From positions 1 through 20,969 of the forward strand of contig CATIQX010000005.1 of assembly GCA_949531795.1 (NCBI GenBank): a DNA stretch of 20,969 nt. The letters run 5' to 3'. Numbering within the stretch: position 1 is the stretch's first letter; every line of letters starts with the position of its first letter. Positions 16,353 through 20,969 of this stretch are shown here, piece by piece. Under the pieces are notes generated by a model. The model saw only the letters and a list, made by a program, of their open reading frames with translations, was not told the DNA's origin and ran no database searches. The translations under genes and the position numbers were made by a program. The stretch comes from Cryomorphaceae bacterium (GTDB lineage: Bacteria; Bacteroidota; Bacteroidia; Flavobacteriales; BACL11).

Positions 16353-17096
16353 TTAAAGTATTTTTCTCAAAAAAAGTTCCATTCCCTTCCTCTTATCATA
16401 ATCTAAGCTGTAGGAAATTTTATTATTTAAGTAATCTTCAGGATTTTTACAATTCGGATAACTGTCTTTTTCTAAAGCCAAAGCTCTATCAATATTTGTT
16501 AATCCATTTTCAAGCGCTTTATTAAAAGCATTTATAAAATCTTGTGACAATTGAGAGTTAGACACCCAAGCAGCAAATACAAAAGGTAAGCCTGTCATTT
16601 CTGTCCATATAGCTGACAAATCATAAATAAACTCATGCTTATCGTTCATAGTAAAAGCTCTATCTCCAATTACCAAAGCAGCATGATTTCCTTTAATTTC
16701 ATCTTCAAAACCAACTTCTTCATTTATAAATATGGGATTCAAATTCCAATAATCCTTTAATAAAAGCTTAAGCAATTCCACAGAGGTGCGAGATTGATAA
16801 TCTAAGCCTATACTTTCAATTTCATGAATAGGAACATCAGAATATAAACATACAGTATCAACAGAACCATTTGCTCCTATACAATAATCTGAAATAATAT
16901 AAGGATGTTTAAGTTTTGGAATAACAACAACAGGAACTAATGCTAAATCCACAATACCATCAATAAGTTTGTCAGCACAAATGGAAGGATAATCCAAATG
17001 CAAGTCAATAGTGTGTATCAAATCACTTTGATTTATTCCATGAATAAAAGGAATTGAATTTAAATACGAAACAACCGAAACTTTATATCTCACCAT
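16353..17096 (-). CDS. mqnA: Chorismate dehydratase, menaquinone (futalosine pathway)
   Basis: This 247-aa protein matches MqnA, which dehydrates chorismate to 3-enolpyruvylbenzoate, the first step of the futalosine route to menaquinone. Visible family features are the N-terminal SVVSYLNSIPF (8-18), the central segment VDLALVPVVVIPKL, IGANGSVDTVCLYSD (residues 73-87) and the late LPFVFAAWVS. The fold is that of a periplasmic-binding-protein-like enzyme without a signal peptide, so it is cytoplasmic. Its ATG lies inside the end of the DUF456 gene (7-nt overlap), implying coupled translation from that gene's promoter. No other mqn gene is in the window. The related MqnD family was considered, but the N-terminal and central motifs fit MqnA better. 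Confidence 0.85.
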   Translation of the reverse strand: MVRYKVSVVSYLNSIPFIHGINQSDLIHTIDLHLDYPSICADKLIDGIVDLALVPVVVIPKLKHPYIISDYCIGANGSVDTVCLYSDVPIHEIESIGLDYQSRTSVELLKLLLKDYWNLNPIFINEEVGFEDEIKGNHAALVIGDRAFTMNDKHEFIYDLSAIWTEMTGLPFVFAAWVSNSQLSQDFINAFNKALENGLTNIDRALALEKDSYPNCKNPEDYLNNKISYSLDYDKRKGMELFLRKIL

Positions 17097-17578
17097 GTAA
17101 GAGGAATTGCTTGAAAAATAATATAAATAATATATACACTAACTGAAATTTTAAACACTACCCCTACAAAAAAGCCCGCTAGAGCACCTAATGCTATTTT
17201 AATCGCTTTATATGTATCTGAATTCTCTTCTGATATAGCACCAAGAAAAGCACCAAGAAACGGACCAATAATTAATCCAAATGGAGGTAAAAATAAAACT
17301 CCAAGAATTAAACCAATTATAGAACCATTAACAGCTTTTTTTGCACCACCAAATTTTTGCACAAAATAAAACTGTACCCATAAATCAAAAATTGTAACAG
17401 CAATAACTAGAAGAGCCATAAACAGTAATACATTATCATTAATAGAATAAGAGCTGAAAAAGTGAAACACTAATAAGCCAACATAAGAAATGGGAAGTCC
17501 AGGAATAACAGGAATAATACAACCTATAATTCCTAATAGTAACAAACTTCCAATACCAATTAACAAAAGTGTTTCCAT
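17090..17578 (-). CDS. DUF456 family membrane protein
   Basis: This 162-aa integral membrane protein has the DUF456 pattern. After METLLLIGIGSLLLLGIIG come PVIPGLPISYVGLLVFHF, a second helix pair, the Gly/Pro-rich segment FLPPFGLIIGPFLGAFLGA and a final hydrophobic stretch (IALGALAGFFVGVVF onward). About five hydrophobic segments are visible. The function of the family is not established. I chose the ATG at 17578 rather than an in-frame start 30 codons upstream, because that extension would cover the promoter box at 17600-17607. The stop TGA overlaps the mqnA start by 7 nt, so the two genes form an operon. Confidence 0.82.
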   Translation of the reverse strand: METLLLIGIGSLLLLGIIGCIIPVIPGLPISYVGLLVFHFFSSYSINDNVLLFMALLVIAVTIFDLWVQFYFVQKFGGAKKAVNGSIIGLILGVLFLPPFGLIIGPFLGAFLGAISEENSDTYKAIKIALGALAGFFVGVVFKISVSVYIIYIIFQAIPLTW

Positions 17579-17599
17579 TTTCCAAAAATAGTAAAAAAG

Positions 17600-17607
17600 C
17601 AAATGTA
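17600..17607 (-). promoter_or_regulatory. Bacteroidota -7 promoter box for DUF456-mqnA
   Basis: TACATTTG on the minus strand matches TAnnTTTG, 21 nt before the ATG at 17578. It lies back-to-back with the purB promoter box at 17645-17652, so the two divergent units share one short control region. Confidence 0.55.
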
Positions 17608-17644
17608 AAATTAGTTTCTCAAAGAACATCTTATTAAAAATGCT

Positions 17645-17652
17645 TAAATTTG
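17645..17652 (+). promoter_or_regulatory. Bacteroidota -7 promoter box for purB
   Basis: TAAATTTG matches TAnnTTTG, 24 nt before the purB ATG. No TTG is seen at the -33 distance. It is divergent from the DUF456-mqnA box. Confidence 0.6.
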
Positions 17653-17676
17653 CATCTTTAATTAACAAAATAAAAA

Positions 17677-19020
17677 ATGGCTCTTAATCCTTTAAATGCA
17701 GTTACCCCAATTGACGGAAGATATATTGATAAAACTTCTAGCCTACAAGCATACTTTTCTGAAGCTGCGTTAATCAAATTCAGAGTGCAAGTTGAAATAG
17801 AGTATTTTATTGCACTTTGTAATAGTTCTATACATCAGCTAAGTCATTTTCCAACTATTAAATTTTCAGAATTAAGAGATTTATACATAAATTTTAAAGA
17901 AAGTGATGCCCAAAAAATCAAGGATATTGAAAACATCACAAATCATGATGTAAAAGCAGTGGAATACTTTATTAAAGAAGAATTTGATAAATTAGGATTA
18001 CAGGAATTTAAAGAGTTCATCCATTTCGGGTTAACTTCACAAGATATTAATAATACTGCAGTACCTTATTCTATAAAAGAAGCTATACAGAAAGTATACC
18101 TACCCCAATTAACTGCAATCACTGATTTGCTAAAGGATAGAGCTCAGCAGTGGAAGGCAATTCCATTATTAGCTCGAACTCACGGTCAAGCAGCTTCACC
18201 AACAAGAATGGGAAAAGAAATTCAAGTTTTTATTGAGCGAATTGAAAAGCAATTATTACTCTTAGAAACAATTCCTTTTAGTGCAAAGTTTGGTGGTGCG
18301 ACTGGTAACTTTAATGCACATCATGTTGCTTTTCCTGAAATTAATTGGGTTGGGTTTTCCAATAAATTTACATTTGACGTTTTAGGATTAGAAAGACAAC
18401 AAACTACTACACAAATTGAACATTACGATAATTTAGCAGCACTAATGGATAACATAACTAGAATCAACACTATTTTAATTGATTTTTCAAGAGATATCTG
18501 GACTTACGTTTCAATGGATTATTTCAAACAAAAAATTAAAAAAGGTGAAGTAGGTTCCTCAGCAATGCCACACAAAGTAAATCCTATTGACTTTGAGAAT
18601 GCAGAAGGTAACTTAGGTATGGGAAATGCAATTTTCTCATTTTTATCGAGCAAACTACCTATATCTCGTCTACAAAGAGATTTAACTGACAGTACCGTTT
18701 TAAGAAACATTGGTGTTCCGTTTGCACATACACTTATCGCTTTTTCATCATTAAACAAAGGAATAAATAAATTAATTATTAATGAAAAAAATATTGCTGC
18801 TGACCTAGAAAAAAATTGGGCTGTAGTAGCAGAAGCAATTCAAACAATATTAAGAAGAGAGGGTTATCCTAATCCTTATGAAGCACTTAAAGAATTAACA
18901 AGAACTAACTCAGTAATTAATGCCGAAAGTATTGCTTCTTTTATTGACACTTTAAATATTAATAATACTATTAAATCTGAACTGAAAGCAATTACACCAA
19001 GTAATTACACGGGAATCTAA
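17677..19020 (+). CDS. purB: Adenylosuccinate lyase
   Basis: This 447-aa enzyme of the fumarase/aspartase superfamily acts twice in purine synthesis, releasing fumarate from SAICAR and from adenylosuccinate. The N-terminus LNAVTPIDGRY (6-16) is typical of the E. coli-type PurB. Active-site elements are TSQDINNTA, H169 in ARTHGQAASPT, and the mobile signature loop GSSAMPHKVNP (293-303) with its catalytic serine. Length is normal (E. coli 456). It is transcribed alone from its own promoter box and ends at a strong hairpin terminator. Confidence 0.97.
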   Translation: MALNPLNAVTPIDGRYIDKTSSLQAYFSEAALIKFRVQVEIEYFIALCNSSIHQLSHFPTIKFSELRDLYINFKESDAQKIKDIENITNHDVKAVEYFIKEEFDKLGLQEFKEFIHFGLTSQDINNTAVPYSIKEAIQKVYLPQLTAITDLLKDRAQQWKAIPLLARTHGQAASPTRMGKEIQVFIERIEKQLLLLETIPFSAKFGGATGNFNAHHVAFPEINWVGFSNKFTFDVLGLERQQTTTQIEHYDNLAALMDNITRINTILIDFSRDIWTYVSMDYFKQKIKKGEVGSSAMPHKVNPIDFENAEGNLGMGNAIFSFLSSKLPISRLQRDLTDSTVLRNIGVPFAHTLIAFSSLNKGINKLIINEKNIAADLEKNWAVVAEAIQTILRREGYPNPYEALKELTRTNSVINAESIASFIDTLNINNTIKSELKAITPSNYTGI

Positions 19021-19058
19021 ATGAATTACTGAACTTTATTCAGAAACTTTAAAAATAA

Positions 19059-19094
19059 AAAAGCAGAGAAATTTCTCTGCTTTTATTTTTTTTT
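19059..19094. terminator. Terminator between purB and the convergent unit
   Basis: A perfect 26-bp palindrome (19059-19084; arms AAAAGCAGAGA and TCTCTGCTTTT around AATT) is followed by A and nine Ts (19086-19094). It is a strong Rho-independent terminator for purB. A run of As on the left side means it can also end the minus-strand transcript of the 185-aa protein gene, whose stop codon starts at 19095. Confidence 0.92.
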
Positions 19095-19650
19095 AGAAAC
19101 TTAGTTTATTCTTTTCCAAGTAATCGTCCCAGTTCCAGATAAAGTGGGTTAATAAATTCTTTAATTCATTGTAAAATATAGGATTTGGTTTATTCTTTCT
19201 CTTAAACAAATCGCCTTGAAACTCGTTAATATTATATTTTTCAAAAATACCATATGCCATAGCGCCTATAGAATCTTCATTTTCAATTAATAATTCATCG
19301 AAATAATTTTCATAATCCAAGAAACGCTCAATTGCTAAATGCTGATCACTCTTGGATAATTCTTTATACATTTCATCTAAAATATACCCTCTTAAATCAG
19401 ACGAATCATTTTCTTCAAAGAAGATATTTAAATTTTTTATATTGCCTAAAAATACAATATTCTTGAACCAATCAATATCAAGGTTAGTAAGATTAGGATT
19501 ATCTTCTAAATTATTATTATTGTTAATGAAATCTTTTATTTCAACAAAGCCAACTTCAATTACATTGTTAAGCAAATTCACATAAATAGTAGCAGCTAAT
19601 TCAGCCTTTACTTTTTTCTTTTTTGATAATAAACCTAAAAACTTTATCAT
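19093..19650 (-). CDS. Hypothetical protein, 185 aa, downstream of lhgO
   Basis: I do not recognise this protein. It has a basic start (SKKKKVKAEL, 9-18) and is otherwise acidic, rich in Asn, Asp, Glu, Leu and Ile, and looks mostly helical. There is no signal peptide, transmembrane segment, cysteine cluster or nucleotide-binding motif. The segment FINNNNNLEDNPNLTNLD (41-58) is low-complexity and may be a loop. The C-terminal part contains HFIWNWDDYLEK (168-179). Its ATG lies 5 nt after the lhgO stop, so it is very likely translated from the same transcript. Its stop overlaps the T run of the purB terminator. The reading frame is long, intact and ordinary in composition for this genome, so it is a real gene. 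Confidence 0.75.
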   Translation of the reverse strand: MIKFLGLLSKKKKVKAELAATIYVNLLNNVIEVGFVEIKDFINNNNNLEDNPNLTNLDIDWFKNIVFLGNIKNLNIFFEENDSSDLRGYILDEMYKELSKSDQHLAIERFLDYENYFDELLIENEDSIGAMAYGIFEKYNINEFQGDLFKRKNKPNPIFYNELKNLLTHFIWNWDDYLEKNKLSF

Positions 19651-19655
19651 ATAAA

Positions 19656-20861
19656 TTAAAGATTAAAATGTGATTTTGCTTCTACCATTATTTGTTTCCC
19701 GATTGCAAAGCATGCAGTAGCGGCTGGAGAAGGAGCATTTAACACATGTATATTTTTTTTATTTTTAATTATTTTAAAATCATCAATCATCTCTCCATTA
19801 CTAGATAGAGCCATAGCTCTCACTCCACTTCTACCTTCTATGATATCATCAATTGTTAGTGACGGGAGTATTTTTTGTAATTCTTTCAAAAATAAAGATT
19901 TTGAGAACGCCCTTTTGTACTCATTGAGTCCAAATTTCCAATGATTTATGAACAATCGCCAAGTACCCGAGAAACCAAGCGCTTGGACAGTATCTCTTAA
20001 GCTAAAATCTGTCTTATTATATCCTTCTCTTTTAAAAGTAAACACAGCATTTGGTCCGCATTCAATATCACCATTTGTCATTCTAGTGAAATGAACTCCT
20101 AAAAAAGGAAATTCTGGATTAGGAACGGGATAAACTAAATGATTAATTTTATTCTTAGCATGCTCAGCTAATTCGTAATAATCTCCTCTAAAACCTACAA
20201 TTTGCATATCTAAGCTTACATTATCTTTTATTGCTAATCTATCAGCAAACAAGCCGCCACAAAAAATAATATGATTGGCATGAAATCCCCCTTTAGAAGT
20301 ACTAATATTAGAATCAATATAATCCATAACTTCACAATTAATAATCACTTCACTATTCGGGTTTATATCCAATAATAGCTCTGATAACTTATTAGTTATA
20401 CCTTTATAATCTATAATGCCAGCTTCAGGAACCCAAAGTGCTTTCAATCCCCAAATATTAGGTTCTATTTTATTAAATTCTTCAGGAATTAATAATTCTA
20501 AACCTAACAAACCATTCCTTTTACCGTTCTGAATTAAATCATCCAATAGCTTAACTTCAAGAGAGTTAGTAGCCACTACTAATTTACCACAAACTTCATA
20601 CTTAATATTATGTTCTTTAGAAAATGAAATTAATTCTTTCCTTCCATCAACACAATTCTTTGCCTTTAAGGAACCATTCTTATAATATAATCCTGAATGA
20701 ATTACACCTGAATTCCTTCCTGTTTGGTGAAAAGCCAATTCTTTTTCTTTTTCAAAAACTACAATATTTAGTACTGGGAATTCTTGTTGAATCTGATAAG
20801 CAGTAGCCAGACCAACAATACCACCTCCTACTATGGCTAAATCAAATTTTTTATTTTGAAT
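19656..20861 (-). CDS. lhgO: L-2-hydroxyglutarate oxidase, no canonical start codon
   Basis: This is an FAD enzyme that oxidises L-2-hydroxyglutarate to 2-oxoglutarate; the E. coli enzyme is membrane-associated and feeds electrons to quinone. Seen here are the FAD-binding motif AIVGGGIVG (9-17, counted from the proposed start), the signature HQTGRNSGVIHSGLYY (45-60), PFLGVHFTRM and the C-terminal NAPSPAATACFAIG. The usable frame opens right after a TAG at 20871-20873, and no ATG, GTG or TTG occurs before the FAD motif. The first TTG (20738) lies beyond it, and starting there would remove the FAD-binding strand. I place the start at ATT (20861), which gives QNKKFDLAIVGGG and 401 aa; ATC at 20867 is an alternative. 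The upstream gene ends in the same frame 9 nt earlier, and the 185-aa gene follows 5 nt downstream. Confidence 0.85.
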   Translation of the reverse strand: MQNKKFDLAIVGGGIVGLATAYQIQQEFPVLNIVVFEKEKELAFHQTGRNSGVIHSGLYYKNGSLKAKNCVDGRKELISFSKEHNIKYEVCGKLVVATNSLEVKLLDDLIQNGKRNGLLGLELLIPEEFNKIEPNIWGLKALWVPEAGIIDYKGITNKLSELLLDINPNSEVIINCEVMDYIDSNISTSKGGFHANHIIFCGGLFADRLAIKDNVSLDMQIVGFRGDYYELAEHAKNKINHLVYPVPNPEFPFLGVHFTRMTNGDIECGPNAVFTFKREGYNKTDFSLRDTVQALGFSGTWRLFINHWKFGLNEYKRAFSKSLFLKELQKILPSLTIDDIIEGRSGVRAMALSSNGEMIDDFKIIKNKKNIHVLNAPSPAATACFAIGKQIMVEAKSHFNL

Positions 20862-20870
20862 ATTGATAAA

Positions 20871-20969
20871 CTATTTTTTAAGTGTAAAAACTCTAGAAAT
20901 ATTAAAACCAAAATAAATATCTCCATTAGACCATTCCCCATTAGTTTCATGTATAAAAGCACGCTCAAA
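20871..20969 (-). CDS. C-terminal end of an unknown protein, possibly outer-membrane barrel (partial)
   Basis: The last 32 codons of a minus-strand gene enter from the right edge and end at TAG (20871-20873). The tail GDIYFGFNISRVF alternates hydrophobic and polar residues and has an aromatic near the end, as in the last strand of an outer-membrane beta-barrel; this is inference from 32 residues. It also contains HETNG, which loosely resembles the H-x-S/T-N active-site pattern of outer-membrane lipid hydrolases (PagL, OMPLA), but the match is too short to assign. It is probably co-transcribed with lhgO, which begins within 10 nt. Confidence 0.55.
   Translation of the reverse strand, partial: FERAFIHETNGEWSNGDIYFGFNISRVFTLKK

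Noticed and set aside
20738..20738. TTG at 20738 as the start of lhgO
   Set aside because: It would remove the FAD-binding GGGIVG strand, which is encoded in frame just upstream and matches the family.
20837..20950. Out-of-frame ATG at 20950 as an alternative start for lhgO through a shift in the A6 run near 20848
   Set aside because: The peptide it encodes does not resemble an LhgO N-terminus and it needs an indel; the 3' end of the upstream gene in the other frame looks like real protein.

Overview
This is an AT-rich chromosomal stretch from a member of the Bacteroidota, most likely of the Flavobacteriales. The evidence is indirect but consistent. Promoter-like TAnnTTTG boxes (the Bacteroidota -7 element) sit 19-43 nt before many starts, and Shine-Dalgarno sequences are largely absent. 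There is a TonB-dependent receptor with an N-terminal carboxypeptidase-regulatory-like domain. pyrG is followed by yidC, and a lone HsdR-N-like protein lies beside holA. Nearly all genes are housekeeping genes. I see no mobile element, CRISPR array, tRNA, rRNA or obvious transferred island.

Layout. 1-2540 (minus): dnaX (clamp loader gamma/tau), then an M16 zinc peptidase that runs off the left edge. 2696-3778 (plus): rpsF-rpsR-rplI operon (S6, S18, L9) ending in a strong terminator. 3929-6706 (plus): acnB (aconitase B). 6752-8830 (minus): a SulP anion transporter and a small DoxX-like membrane protein. 9037-9477 (minus) and 9497-10498 (plus): the HsdR-N-like protein and holA (clamp loader delta), divergent and nearly touching. 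10546-12816 (plus): a TonB-dependent receptor. 12919-16350 (plus): pyrG and yidC. 16353-17578 (minus): mqnA (futalosine-pathway menaquinone synthesis) overlapped by a DUF456 membrane protein gene. 17677-19020 (plus): purB with a strong, probably two-way terminator. 19093 to the end (minus): an unrecognised 185-aa protein, lhgO (L-2-hydroxyglutarate oxidase) and the last 32 codons of a further gene.

How the genes relate. dnaX and holA encode two subunits of the DNA polymerase III clamp loader, in separate transcription units. acnB and lhgO act around the TCA cycle and 2-oxoglutarate. purB and pyrG make purine and CTP nucleotides. mqnA supplies the respiratory quinone, to which LhgO-type enzymes can pass electrons. 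yidC and the TonB receptor serve the envelope.

Two observations stand out. First, dnaX has an uninterrupted run of nine A residues exactly where the clamp-loader core ends. Slippage in either direction reaches a stop within a few codons, which would yield a short gamma-like product of 372 or 375 aa beside the 586-aa tau. Second, lhgO has no ATG, GTG or TTG codon before its FAD-binding motif; its reading frame opens right after the TAG of the upstream gene, in the same frame. I found no convincing new multi-gene system.
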